Of a DNA stretch of 64,000 bases, positions 32,681 through 44,850 are shown in pieces. The stretch lies in contig SMMW01000553.1 in NCBI GenBank assembly GCA_004794655.1, positions 62,001 through 126,000 of the forward strand. Reading direction: 5' to 3'. Both the position numbers and the translations under genes were made by a program. The stretch comes from Marisa cornuarietis (lineage: Eukaryota; Mollusca; Gastropoda; Architaenioglossa; Ampullariidae). The notes beneath the pieces were generated by a model. It saw only the letters and a program-made list of their open reading frames with translations, made no database searches and was not told where the DNA came from. Position 1 is the first letter of the stretch; every line of letters begins with the position of its first letter.

Positions 32681-35100
32681 CCTTTTTTCCTGTGACTAAG
32701 GTGTTTGAGCAGCACTCTTTAAAGGGAAAGACAAGCTAAATGATAATTTAGGCCTTAATTCAAAGGCGGAACTTCTTCTGTTCAGATGAAGAGAATGGTT
32801 TTTCCCGTGGGAGGGAAAGTAGGAGTACACGCGGTGCTGACTACTACAGGCGGTCAGTCGTCTCCAATTACTACCCCGACAGGTGGGCTGGGCAGAGATC
32901 ACAGGCACTGCCGACTACCTTAGCAATCGAAAGTCTTTCACACCTGACCAGTTTTTGCTGGAGGGTCTGAGAAAGGTGAGGCGAAACGGTTTGCAACTGA
33001 ATATACTGTCTGGGTTTGGACTGACAATTGAATGTATTCTCCATGTTTGTATTGCTTTTGTTTCTTTTTCTTTCACTGTATCTTTATCTTTTATCTTTCT
33101 TTCCTTATGGGTGGGGATAATAATATTCAACATTTTCAGTTCATTCCCCTGCTGACCGTCAGCTGAGAACAAAACCGGGATGGAAGAAGGCTATGGAGAA
33201 AACGCTTGTAATCTGTGATTACATCTACGGTCAAAAGGGTTAGGACTTCAGTTTTGCACCCGTGGTTTTGTTTTGTAATACTTATATTTATATTTATGTG
33301 TGCATTTGAATAGCTGACCGAAGTGGTTAGTGCGACGTACATGTACATGTTTTGAAACCAGAAATTTTGTTCGGACATGATTCAGGAAGCCGGGATCTAT
33401 CTGTAAAGCCCAACTTAACATTTGACTTGCTTTTTCATTTAAGATCGTTGAAGTGCGGTCGAGTATCAATCTCGCCTACATTTTGTGCACAGCGACGGTT
33501 AAATAACACGACAATGTTGGACTGATTTGGACATTTGGATTATTGCAGATAATACGTGATAATTCGGCTTCTAAAGTGACAATTTTCAACTCCACAACGC
33601 GTAAGACTTCTTTCAAATAATGTCATTGTATCTGATATATCAAGGTTGTGTCTTGACTCTATGAGTGTGTCTATATATATATATATATGGGTGGGAGGGC
33701 GTGCTGTGTGTGTAAGTGTACGTGTCCGTGTGTCAGAGTCATGTAGCACAGATTATAAGGATTGTAACCTGGCAGTCAGAATCGAAAAACATTTGCGTCC
33801 TTATCGCTCGGAAAACATTAGCCACGTATCTGACAGGGAAGTTCGGCCGCCGTTCCTTTTCTTTCTCTGGCCCCAGTGACTGGAATACATTTTGCCACCA
33901 GCACTTTGCACAGATACTACTTTTGACGATTGTCCATGTCTGAGGGTACTGAGCCTACTCCTGGCAAGGGAATACGCTAAACAATTAATTTTTTATTGTT
34001 GTTGTTATTAATGTCATATTTGACAAAGAAGGAGAATAAACCTTATTCGGCAATTTAACCACAGTGCTAAATATGTCATTGTCCGTGATCGTCAGATATT
34101 AAGGCTGTGTTTTGACTGTTTAAGTCTGTATGTTTGTTTATATAAGTGAACGTGTCAAAATCGTGTATCGCAGATTAACAGGATTGTTTACCAGGCAGTC
34201 ATTATATCGAAAAAATTTGTAACTGTCAACATTGTGGTCTCATGAAGTACATTTCATTTTAAACGGAAGCAGACGTTGCTGATATCTTTCATTTGTTCGT
34301 ACCCCTCATAAATGTATTGTTTAACCTACTGCCAACGCTGCTTTTTTGCTGGATCTATGACTATTGAAAGTAGATTGGCCCGTTCATCTGATTAATCACA
34401 CCTTGATAATTTACTGTTGTTTTGTCATCTCTCAACAACGCACTTTGTTGGCTACTCGTTTAGGTTTTCCTGTCTTTCCGTCAAGTTTGCAGTCATCCGA
34501 CCAAACAACATTCAAGCTTTAAATGTTGCATAAATGCATGACTGAACGACAACTTGAGCTGTCACCTTCAACAATACCATATCAAGCTCCAGTTCTAGAA
34601 GTAAATTTTTCTCAACTTATCTATTAATAGTTTTGTTTTTGATGATGACCTATGACAAGTGTTTAAGATCCATGAAAGTGTCACTGTTCACAGTGAAAGG
34701 AAGCTATTACTGCTTAAATGTAAAAGTACGTGCCTTTTTGCATTTGCTTTTTCAAAATTGTTTCCTATGTAAAGTTCATGTCTTATGTAAGAATTCTGGT
34801 GGAATTTCTTAAAATGAAATGGCAGGAATTCCCACATATGAACCAGTAAGCCAGCAATGTTTTTCTGCTGGTGTGGTCTGCTGAAATGTCTGCAGTTAAA
34901 ATAATCACAACTGTAGTCACGCATAAAAGAAATTTCCCAATTTCAGGTAAGGCAAAAATTATATTCGAGTAGATTTAAAATCAAAAACACCAGAACTATA
35001 AATTTACACGCCATGTGATATTTTCACGAGGGTAAAAAAAAGTATACTGGTTGGTGACACACAAGTGTAAAAAATATGTTCATACTATGCCAAAATATTT
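32680..35100. repeat. Duplicated blocks, copy b
   Basis: 32680-33340 matches 3040-3385 with extra sequence in the middle; 33350-35100 matches 4600-6780. No gene supported. Confidence 0.75.
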
Positions 35101-35589
35101 ATACGAGCTAAATCAAATAATACAAGATTATCATAATACAAAACTATTAAAATATAATTTACACATTGAATAAAATATACACAAGTGTATAGGGCAAGTC
35201 ACTGACACAGAACCAAAGACCTACATGTTAAACGTGCATGGAGAAAATCAAAACCATTCGGTGATAGTCTGTTGTTTCATTTATTCGTATTGTTATCAAA
35301 AGGCCACTCCATGAGTACTTAGCAAAAAGAAAAACTCCATTTGCATCGTGTAACAATCATCGTTTATTCATCCATTCGTCCCGTTGCTGGTACCGGCGGT
35401 TGGAGTAGGAAGGACGCTCATGGACAGACACCGTAGCTCACAAAATTCGCTGCTCGGGCATGTGTTGAGCAAAGGTGATCGCTAATCACCTAATCATCAT
35501 CCCTCAACACACGACCAGTCCCCTCCTTAGTGTTTGTTACCCATTTCTTTCTCTGACCACCTCGGCGTTGCCTTCTTCCACGGTACCTT
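35101..35589. other. Sequence present only in copy 2
   Basis: It lies between block B and the recognisable LINE 5' UTR and is missing from copies 1 and 3. It is probably more LINE 5' UTR or older flank; no gene seen. Confidence 0.4.
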
Positions 35590-37707
35590 GAAGAACTAAG
35601 GTCAAGGGCGCTCATGCACGCAGGGCGTCGGGGGACCAAGTCCTCACTTATTTTCTGAATTTAGAGTATGTAATTTTCAGTTTCGTCATTCTATTTCATG
35701 CATAGTGGTGGATTCCACGTGAAATGATTGCAAAGGAGAGGTCTAAGAGGATGAGAGGGAGGAGAGGAGCTACACAGCGTAGACTGCGAAGATATGGATA
35801 ATAAGCAGCGAATGCCACCATTACCGTCTGTGGTACTCGCCAACATGCAGTCACTGAGTAAAAAGGTGGATGAGTTGGAGTCGCATGTCTTGTGTATGAA
35901 GGAGTATCGCGAGACTTGCCTGCTGCTTGCACCAAAACGAGACTAGAAGATAATGATGGTGATGTATATTTCTAGATTCGGTCTTCCTGTGACCGCTCAG
36001 CAACCATCACCGGTAAATCCAATGGAGATGGTCTTTGCTTGTATGTCAAAGATAGGTACTGTAAAATTGTATTAGTGAATAGCGAAACAATCTGCACCCC
36101 AGATAGCGAACTGTTGTCGGTGTATCTTCACCCTAGAGCGAATGCTACGTCTGCCAGGAGGATAATCGCTGATGTGACACACCGACTCGATTCCGTGTCA
36201 CCAGATACTCCGAAATTTATTCTGGGCAACGTTAACAACTGTGACCTGACAAAGATTTTAAAACCGTATGACCAGTATGTGACCTGCCCAACAACCCAGA
36301 AGCATATCAAACTGGATTATGTTACGGCACAACCCCTGTTGCATATAAAGCCCGGCTTATGGCATCTTTGGGGGCTTCTTATCACCAAAGTGTGTTTCTG
36401 GCCACCGTGTACAGGCCTGTGTGTGAACGTGTGAAGTCTGTTGTTATGTCAGTAAAGCATTGGACAGATGAGAGTATTGAATGCTTGTAAGATTGTTTTG
36501 ATTGTATGGTGTTGGATGTTTTCTATGATTCATGTGATTGCCTTGATGAACTGACAGATGTTGTTTCTTCTTATATTTCTTTCTGTGTTGATTCTGTGAT
36601 ACCTACTGAAACCATTGTAATATTTCCAAATAAGAAACCGTGGATGGGTAACCAGGAGCTCGAAGAGTGCACCAAATGAGGTAAAACGTGTTTTTTTTTC
36701 ACCGCTGATGCCTTAAGAGAGCGAAAAGCGAGTATAAAGACAAGATACATTTACGTTACTGTGCCGGCGACCTTCATTATGCCTGGCAGGAGATTAAGTC
36801 TATGGTTTCTGTCAGTCAGGGGGATTGTACCAGAAAACTAGTTCAAATTAATTGCGTAAGGCCGTAAGCAATCAGGAATTGCCAAATGTTTTGAATCATT
36901 TCTATGCACGTTTTGAGAATCATGATTTTTCTGTAAAAGTTAGGGAACTTAGACAATCGCTTGTCTCCGATGATGACAGTAACTTCTCAAGTCTGTGTGA
37001 ATTGCTCAAGCGGGTTAAGGTTAGCAAGGCGCAGGGATCTGTGGTCGTGTGTTACTGTGCTGTTCAGTTGGGTGGAGTTTTTCCACGCTTCTTTCAACGC
37101 TCTCTCTACTCGGGACACAATCCAGCACTCTTTTCTTTTGAACGAGAACGAGGCTGAGCCTAACAGGCTTAACAGCTCTCGTGTTCCACATTTATTTCTT
37201 GTTATACTTGGTTGTAAGTAACTGCAGTTGATATCCAGTATTTTTGTCACTGACTGAGCTTTAGTTTCTGCTGTGTTTTTTGTGGTTGACCGTAGGAATC
37301 ACGCAGACTTTTGTTCTTCACCAATTTTTCGGAGCGGTGCCATGTCAGCCTTTACTGTTCAGCTTCAGCGTTCTGTATGTACGGAAACCACGCGAACCTC
37401 TTCTTCCAACACTTTGCTAGAGTGTAGTTATTTTAATTATGACTGACATTGTTGTACAGGACAATTATTCTGGTTTCACTGTGTCTTTTTTCCAACTCAA
37501 TCGTTCATGTTCCCAGATCTATTGCTTGATCTACAGCTATAGACTTTGCATTTCCTACGCGATCTTGTAGATCTTTGCTTGTCTACAATGATTTGCTCTA
37601 TGACAAGAACTATTTTTTCAGTTTTATCACATACTAATACTTACGTTGTGCATCTGAACTATGAGCTTTCTAAATCTTGACCTCTTGCACATTCTAGTCT
37701 GTGAACT

Positions 37708-38110
37708 GTGGAAGTCTGTGTAATCTTTGGTATTGGACTTGGTTTGGGACTAAAATACTTCCCAGGACCTTGGACTCCCAATGACAAGCGCAAGATCTTC
37801 CATCTAAGGTTTCCTGGCGATTTGTTGCTCAACATGCTCAAGCTGCTCATCCTGCCCTTGATCCTGTTCAGCCTGGTGACGGCGACGGCCACGCTGGATA
37901 AGAAAGCTTGCGGTAAACTGGGGCTGGGCGCCATGATCTACTACATGACCACAACGCTCTCAGCCGTCATTTTTGGCATCATTCTTGTCCTGCCCATCCA
38001 TCCCGGAGACCCACGTGACATTAACACCATTCCACGCAGTGGCGCCTCTAAGAACACCTAATCGCTGGAGGCTCTGCTGGACTTGATCAGAAACTGCTTT
38101 CCGGATAATT
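37708..38110 (+). pseudogene. Excitatory amino acid transporter (SLC1/EAAT) fragment
   Basis: The frame reads FGIGLGLGLKYFPGPWTPND, FPGDLLLNMLKLLILPLILF, KLGLGAMIYYMTTTLSAVIF and, after a stop, SLEALLDLIRNCFPDNF. This order is the TM2-TM3 region and following loop of SLC1 Na+-dependent glutamate transporters. There is no proper start, a stop follows SKNT, and the rest of the ~500-residue protein is absent or unrecognisable. It is a dead fragment, perhaps a retrocopy. Confidence 0.85.
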
Positions 38111-38849
38111 TTGCTGCGTGGTCATGTTGATCCCAGCTTATCTACGCTGATGTGTTCTATGGAAAAGAACTATTTGTATTAACTAAGCAGTTCCAACATG
38201 AGATTATTCTCCCACATTACTGTAGCTTCGTCCATCGCCATGAACTGTAGACAGTCATACCTGCTGTGGTTTTCGCCGTGACCTACTGCCTGCCTTTTTC
38301 ATAACAGAACTGCCAGAACTAGCGGTCACACAGATCCTGTGGATTATACTACATGCTCTGAAATACTTGCATAGTGGAGGTGACATACACAGGGGCGTGT
38401 CTCACTGGCATCCACAACTCTCTCTCCACAATCGTTACGACTGGCGCCAGTGAACAGACTATGACTACCCTAACATGCTGTTGATTGCCTCCTGTTACTC
38501 AATCCAGAAATTCTTGAACAGAATCTGGCATTTATGGTGATTTTAAAACTAACCTGATGATCTTACTACAAGAATTCGGCTATGTTTCAATGATTATAAA
38601 ACTAACCCATGCAACTGCAACTGTAAGCACATCCATGTCATTGGTGGGTGGCCTCATAAGAAAATAATAGCGATGTTTTCAATGTGTAAGTTATCATGAT
38701 CAGACTGAAAATAGGAAAACACTTGTCCTCGTACGTCCTCGATTCCAGAATTAACGACTTACGCCGCTAGCATTTATCATGTACGTGTGGTGTTCTTTGT
38801 GTAAAGCACTTTGAGTTCATCTTAATGGTGGAGAAAGGTGCTATAGAAA

Positions 38850-38851
<2 letters not shown>

Positions 38852-38911
<60 letters not shown>
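38852..38911. repeat. (ATT)n tail
   Basis: 20 ATT units ending the nested insertion. Confidence 0.95.
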
Positions 38912-38912
<1 letters not shown>

Positions 38913-39204
38913 TAACATCGTCCCACTTCCTAAAAAAACGAATCATAATCAACAATGATTTTTGGCCAATAGCACTAACCTCCCTCGTAATGAAAACTGT
39001 TGAGAAAATTGTCAAAAATCTTATCCTAACATCTGTAGAGAGTAAATTGGACCCACTGCAATTTGCTTATAGGAAAGAGAGGATGTTAACGATGCATAGT
39101 TGTTCATTCTGAACAAACTGTATAAATATTTGGAAAAGCCCAAGACGCATGCTAGACTACTTTTCGCAGATTTCAGTTCTGCATTCAATACAAAATTCAT
39201 AAAA

Positions 39205-39300
39205 GATGTTGAACAGTGTAGGTAACAGAAGCACCTTTGATGGACGCCTACTGTCGTGTTAACATAGTCATTAAAAAATAAATTTACTTTCTTTAAAACG
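39205..39300 (-). pseudogene. Antisense RTE-like RT fragment before exon 1 of copy 2
   Basis: The minus strand reads NTTVGVHQRCFCYLH-like text, the same VHQGCPLSP block in decayed form. Confidence 0.6.
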
Positions 39301-39400
39301 TTTTTTTCTTTTCTTTTTCTTTTGCTATCGCCATCTCTCATTCAAAAAACCGAGGCACCACTAAATTATAACAAACTCAACCCATCTTTTTCAGATGAAA

Positions 39401-39655
39401 ATGGCGAAGTTTAAGTGTGTCATCTTGGCGATCCTCTCTCTTCTCGTTCTTGTGGCACTAACAGCTAACTCCGCACACTGGTCTTTTTTCTTGACGCCAT
39501 TCATGACGGCCACGAGCATTATTCCAGAACCGGATATGATTGAACCTTTACATGTATGCTGCAAAGACGTCCTGAAGTTCATGGTATATGGACATTGGGA
39601 AACTCGGAAGCTTTCCGCTGCTGAATCCAACGAGATGAAACTTTTCAACGATCAG
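39401..39655 (+). CDS. Copy 2 coding exon 1
   Basis: 85 codons, with acceptor-like TTTTTCAG just upstream and donor CAG|GTAAAC. The membrane anchor is conserved, with small changes such as SFFLTPF for SFALTPF. Confidence 0.82.
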
Positions 39656-40462
39656 GTAAACTCATATTGTTCATTTAAGTGATGATATAAACTGGGATTT
39701 TTCTCTTTATGCTTTGGCCCCACTCAAGTGGACTTCAGTCAATCTGTGATATAATAAGAGTGTTACCTTACACACACAAACACTCACATTATTTAGAAAT
39801 GTTAACAGTCATAAAAAGAAAACACAAACATATCAAGGAAGTGACACTTTAAAACAGCTAATACTGCTGTACTAGAGGTAGAGCTGGTGGAGAAATTGCC
39901 GACACTGAAAGTTCATGCATATGTAAGATATAAGAAAAATTTCAGACCTCTATTAGTGTGAAACTGCACTATTTTGCTGTTGGTCAGCTACATGACTTTC
40001 CTCATAAGGTCCTTGACGTGTTTATGACAAATTTCAACATTTAATGTATTGGAAATTAAGTTGTTCAATTTTTCTTCTGAGCTTGAAAGTGGGGAAAGAG
40101 ACCGTGTGACGTAGAAGTTACAATCAAGTACAAACATGCCCAACATACATAAACAAACATACACTGAACACAGAGATATAAGTATTGAGGAGAAAGGACA
40201 ACACGATGGACTAGTTATATGTATGTGAAAGTTGGTATCTGTATTTGATATGATTGATTTTTATACATAAAAAATCGAGTGTTTGTGTACTGAATGTAAT
40301 CGAGCTCAATATGTGTGTACATATATACACATTTATTTCTGTCATTATATGACATGGCTTAAGATATGTTTTATCTCTGTGCAGGTGGTTGTATTGTGTG
40401 AGAGAATTGGGTATAGTATATACGTGTAATATATTAACATTATGTGTATGCGCAAGTGTGCA

Positions 40463-40546
<84 letters not shown>

Positions 40547-41061
40547 TGTTGAACGTGAAAAGTTTTTTCAATGTGTATATTATAATGTGTGTAAATGTAT
40601 CATGTACATGTTACAATGCATATGGGTATAATGTGTATATGTATTACGTACAAGCATGAAATAATGGTGGGGGGGGAGAGTTTTGTATTTTTTTTTCAAT
40701 AACTGCTCCTCTTACGCACAAAAGACTAAATGTGCTGAATATTCTATCCGTATAAATTAAATGTTAAGACAATTTCGTTGTTCTTCTTCTTGTTTGCTAC
40801 CCAGTCGCGCGGTGGCAAAATACTCGCTTAACATCAAGAGAGATCTGGTCGTTAAATCCCGGGTTCGATCCATGTCATTGATTAACTGGGCAGAAAATCG
40901 GGGTGGGGGGGTATTTTTCTTTTTTAACTAATTTCTCTTTCATCCCAGCCTTCTATAGTCATCTCTGGGTGAAATTTTATTTTAAATTAACCAACATTGT
41001 TTTCCAGCTCTCCTTTCGTTTTTCTTCGTCGTTGTCATTGTGTAGTTGCCTTGGTAATGAC

Positions 41062-41106
<45 letters not shown>

Positions 41107-43703
41107 AGAGAGAGAGAGAGTAAAAGCACAAAACCTTTTGGTAACGGATATCTCTCACTATCCGTTAATATGGTCTGGATCGACTCTGGCTCAGGTCATT
41201 ATCTTATTTCTAGGTTCGGAAAGAGAAGACAATCCCAACCAACCTTCAGCGTCTTGACAAACTCTGCGGTAATGTCACCTTCCCAAACGTTGTGTACCGA
41301 GCTCTGTGTGACCCACACGGCGACACCCCTTGTTGTTACAACAACGTCTGTGCCAACAAAACAGAAGATCAGTGCACATGCGCAAACTGCTACGACACAC
41401 GACGACCCATCGATGCTGAGTTCGCCACCTGGCGGCCATCGGACCCCACCTGTCAGCTCTGCCATCTGTCAAATAACGAGATCTGCGACTTGCTAGATGG
41501 CGCCACTCTCTATTTCATCGGGGACTCGTTCGTAAGGCATGTCTTCACGGCCTTCCTACTGGCAGCCAGGAACAACGAAACACACGGAGCGATGGGTCCA
41601 AAGACGCCTCCAGGTATTTTGACACCATGCACTTTCTCTTACACTGACAGTCATTTAAAGGTCTTCAATAGTCCATTCTTTGAGTACGTCCTGTATAGCC
41701 TTCACACGTTTAAAGGTGGAACAGAATGTCATTTTTCTCTAATGACTGGTGGGTTCATTATAAGTTCCTATTCCGCAATATGGAGAGAATTTCCCTATTC
41801 TTTTTTTCTAGATAAAAATCTAATAAGGAAGATGTCAGGAATGACTTTCCGTTTGAAAACATTATTGTCGCTAAGGCTACACACCCAGTAGAGACCTAGG
41901 GTGTTGAAGTAAAAATTAGTCCGTCGATATTATGGGATTGTGTAAAATATGTGTCTGTCGACAGTATGGGATTGTGGACAATATCATATTGTACGATTTC
42001 AGCCCAGAGCACAGCCCGTTGCTGCAGGCCTTTAAAAAGGGTTAAGAAGGAGATTTTCACTTAAATATTAATATGAAAATGCGATATTTTTGGACATCTG
42101 ATGGTATTGTCTCGGGCATTTAGCCTACTAAACAGTCCAAAAATAAAACAACTTTTTTAAAAATCCTGCAGTGGAAATGTATATTTGGAGTTTCTTGATG
42201 ATTATTCATTAAGAAATAGACAGACTGCCAGCTGGGACACTTTCTGAAACTGGGCACAGAAGAGGTCCGGCTGTCCCACATTGTAACGAAAGAACCTGGG
42301 GTGGGGAACTGAAGACAAATCGAAGGGTGTGCAACGCTGGCTCTGGTTTCAGTAATACAATTCTTTAGAATAGGCCGACGCCGGTCAGTTCAGGTAAGAA
42401 AGGGACCAACGCGGGTCAGTTCAGGTGAGAAAGTTTGTAGCGCTGCTCTGATTTCGATAATACCACTCATTAGCAATTATAATCCGATGCGGGTCAATTC
42501 GGTGCAAGGGGACGGTATACGTGAGCGCTCGTCACAACTCTTGAAAAAGCAAGTTTTGTTTCTTGGTCCAAGGTTCCACACAAGGAAGATCAACGGTCAG
42601 TAGACCACCATTTCTTTTACGTCACCCTAGATAATTAGCCAAGAAAAGAAATTTACATTTTCTCTTACATTATTTTCTGTTAGCTCTCTTTCACTTTCTG
42701 TGTAAACTCTCGACATTCCTTTGTTATAAATAATTAACTTGTTTTCATTGAATTGAATTGTGTTCGTTTATTGGTGATGTTCGCTGGGGGCTCGAATCGA
42801 GGTAAACTTATTAATTAACATTGTAGTGAAAACACATTGCGCACAGGTGTATGTCAGCGTGAATGGTGGAGTAGTGGAGAGTGTAGTTAAGGCTTTTAAC
42901 TACGAGTCTCCGTCCATTACACGTAACTAATACCCCTTAGGTTAGCGACACGCGTACACCACGTACTATTGCTGAAAGTCAATATCCCCACCCAACGACT
43001 GGACACAGTTAAGGAAGATAGAGAAAGACTTACCTTAAACACGCAATGATTAAAAGTGAAATTCATGCAAATAAGAAGATAACAAAACTAGAACTGCATC
43101 TGTTAAAAAAAACTAATTTGTTTCGTTTAAATTGTTTCCATAGAACTTAAAACATCATGTGCCGGCCTCTACATGTTCACGGAAAAGGTCTGCCGTCTCC
43201 ATGTGGACTCAGACACCACCGTATGCAATAAGAGAGTCCGAGTCAAGTTAGTGTATGACTACAAAGTTAGCGCCGCTTCTGCCTTCCACACCGCCATCAT
43301 CAGCCTCAGCAACGTCAGCCGCAGTATCGTCTTCATGGCACTTGGGATTCATGATCGCTACGAAGTAGAGAAGGTCCAGCGAACGCTTCTGCTACCCCTT
43401 TTACAGAAAATGAACTCGTCCAGTGTGAGTAATCCTAAACTTGTGTGGCTGGCTTACCACTCCCCAGGCTTACTCCTGTCCCCTTATCATTACCCTTGGC
43501 AGACACCTGAAAATACATTGCGATACAACAAAATGATCGGACAGTTCCTTAGTGCATGGCACGTGCCTGTATTTGACAGCTTCAACCTGACGGACGGTGC
43601 GGCTAGTTTCGATGGAGTTCACTACGGACTGGGGATAAACCGAGTCAAAGTTCAGATACTTTTGAACTATATTTTAGAATTACGCGATAAAAAACTGTGG
43701 TAA
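39401..43703 (+). CDS. SGNH/PC-esterase family membrane protein, array copy 2 (join 39401..39655, 41214..41613, 43144..43703)
   Basis: It has the same exon lengths (255, 400, 560 nt), phases and 404-residue product as copies 1 and 3. The anchor segment, Cys cluster, WRPS, GDSF (Ser190) and DGVH (Asp375/His378) are all kept, and Cys168 is present. This is the most compact copy, spanning 4.3 kb, because its first intron lacks the big LINE found in copies 1 and 3. An in-frame ATG lies two codons upstream (39395); I chose 39401 because only that ATG exists in copies 1 and 3. Exon 3 is the most divergent of the three (RYEVEKV, HSPGLLLSP and HYPW where copies 1 and 3 read QFEVEKV, HAPGLLISP and HFPW). 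It is probably a functional paralogue; the substrate is unknown. Confidence 0.83.
40465..40544. repeat. (GT)n microsatellite
   Basis: About 80 bases of GT in intron 1 of copy 2; the Cys-Val ORFs across it are artefacts. Confidence 0.97.
40802..40880 (+). repeat. tRNA-derived SINE head upstream of exon 2, copy 2
   Basis: It has a GTCGCGCGGTGGC start and a box-B-like GGGTTCGATCC, spaced as in tRNA-derived SINEs. Orthologous but more decayed in copy 1 (16797-16860) and copy 3 (58150-58225). Confidence 0.5.
41064..41120. repeat. (AC)n/(AG)n microsatellite before exon 2 of copy 2
   Basis: AC run followed by AG run, absent from the same place in copies 1 and 3. Confidence 0.95.
41214..41613 (+). 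CDS. Copy 2 coding exon 2
   Basis: 400 nt between TTTCTAG and CCAG|GTATTT. The frame runs on for about 92 codons past the donor before a stop at 41891, but splicing to exon 3 restores the family-typical spacing between the GDS block and the FTEKVCR stretch. Confidence 0.83.
41614..43143. other. Intron 2 of gene copy 2
   Basis: It is homologous to the other second introns and shorter. The first 235 bases are nearly identical to copy 1. No further exon supported. Confidence 0.7.
43144..43703 (+). CDS. Copy 2 coding exon 3
   Basis: 560 nt from acceptor CATAG to TAA. It carries LGIHD and DGVHYG and ends in DKKLW. Confidence 0.85.
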
Positions 43704-44710
43704 AAAGTATTTGTCAAGATAGCCCCATGTGTCCATGATTGAACTTCGCAAAAATTACCGGTTGCCGTGAAATTCGGGAAAAGTGAGCTGGTTTTTATTT
43801 AATACTATTTATGATGTGCCGCACCGCAAGAACTGTAAGACTTTTGTGTGCTGTAATGATTTAATTAATAAAACAAACCACACTTACTTTTTGTGTCACA
43901 ATGACTGCGTCAGCCTCAACAACTGTCTTCATGTTAAATGAGCCTGGAACACAAATTGTACTTTCCTGCGATACTAGGGCCCTTTGTTCAGACCTCGGTA
44001 ACTGTCTGATCAAACAGACACAAGCAGACACCTTCATTTCGACTGTCATAACCTCTCTAACACACACACAGCTTCAAATTCTGCGTAGAATCTTGACTGA
44101 GTTTTCAATTTTAACTTTACCGTATAACAAGGCAAATAGAATGTGCAAATACCGCTGTTGTGTGTGTGTGTGTGTGTGTGTGTGTTTAACATGACTACAT
44201 ATCAACAGACTCGAACTTACTTTCACACTTATTTAAATTTATTAAATACTTCTCTAACAATTGTAATTTACTGAAATGTCTTCACCAGATAAGTGTGATT
44301 GCCACTGGTTGTAAAGTCATGGTAAAATCTTTATATTTTCTCTCTTGTCTCAAGCGCTAATAGCACGTTTCTGACGAGCGTTAGTATGTGCTATAAAAAT
44401 CACGCATTCATCATTATTATTCGAACGGATGTGCACATGAACGTGTGAAGACCTGCATCAGCAACGTGACAACGTACTTTGATCTACTCCTTGTCTGAAA
44501 ACAAGCTCAGGGGAGGAAACACATCTGTGTTTCTATACTGAGGTTGGGGGTGGAAAGGTGACATTTGTGAAGCTGATTTACTGGTTTTGTCGGCGAGACC
44601 TGTCTTTACAGCAGAGTATACAATAAGGTCGTATCCTGTTCAGACAAAATGTCTACATTCAATACCACATTTGTGGCTATAAATACAAGTCACAAATTTA
44701 TCATTGTTCC
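43704..44710. other. Downstream tail of copy 2
   Basis: It matches 20136-20500 and 61612-62110, with a GT microsatellite (44158-44186) and a retroelement tail (GTGCTATAAAAATCACGC, 44390). No gene seen. Confidence 0.6.
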
Positions 44711-44850
44711 TCAGATCAAAAACGGCGAAGTTTAAGTGTTCCATAATGGCAATAATAGATAAACCCGCACCCTGGTCTTTTTCCTTGGCGCCATTCATGA
44801 CATGAGAAACCCCTATCCTGCAAAGTGGTTTCCCACTTCTGTTTGTTATG
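44711..44850 (+). pseudogene. Exon-1 relic between copies 2 and 3
   Basis: The region has the TTCCTCAG lead-in and AACGGCGAAGTTTAAGTGT, which is exon 1 with the start ATG changed to ACG. Most of the membrane segment is deleted and a stop follows PFMT. It lies downstream of the copy 2 tail exactly as exon 1 of copy 4 lies downstream of copy 3, so it marks a lost gene copy. No exon 2 or 3 follows before copy 3. Confidence 0.7.

Larger units (their letters stand above)
37131..38911 (+). mobile_element. Nested insertion with LINE/SINE-like tail carrying a transporter fragment
   Basis: The LINE RT is interrupted after CAATCCAGCACTC and resumes at TCTAACATCG; the missing GGAATTTTT suggests a small target deletion. 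The right end reads AAAGCACTTTGAG, GGTGCTATAGAAATCA and 60 bases of ATT, a retroposon 3' end. It contains the SLC1-like segment. No target duplication was found. Confidence 0.7.
35590..39200 (+). mobile_element. L2-like LINE upstream of gene copy 2, with a nested insertion
   Basis: The 5' UTR (AAGGTCAAGGGCGCTCATGC, 35600) and start (GAGGAGAGGAGC, LLANMQSL-like frame near 35840) match the LINE at 21310-24720. The endonuclease runs to about 36640, the RT start to 37130. The insertion 37131-38911 follows and the RT resumes at 38912 (SNIVPLP, ESKLDPLQFAYR, FADFSSAFNT). Broken frames throughout. This is the only gene-associated copy keeping the LINE 5' part. Confidence 0.8.

Noticed and set aside
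38110..38360. Possible continuation of the SLC1 transporter fragment
   Set aside because: Frames such as AVTYCLPFS are too weak and interrupted to support homology.
41199..41465. Long antisense ORF opposite exon 2, also at 17117 and 58316
   Set aside because: Shadow of the real exon on the + strand, which carries the motifs and splice sites.
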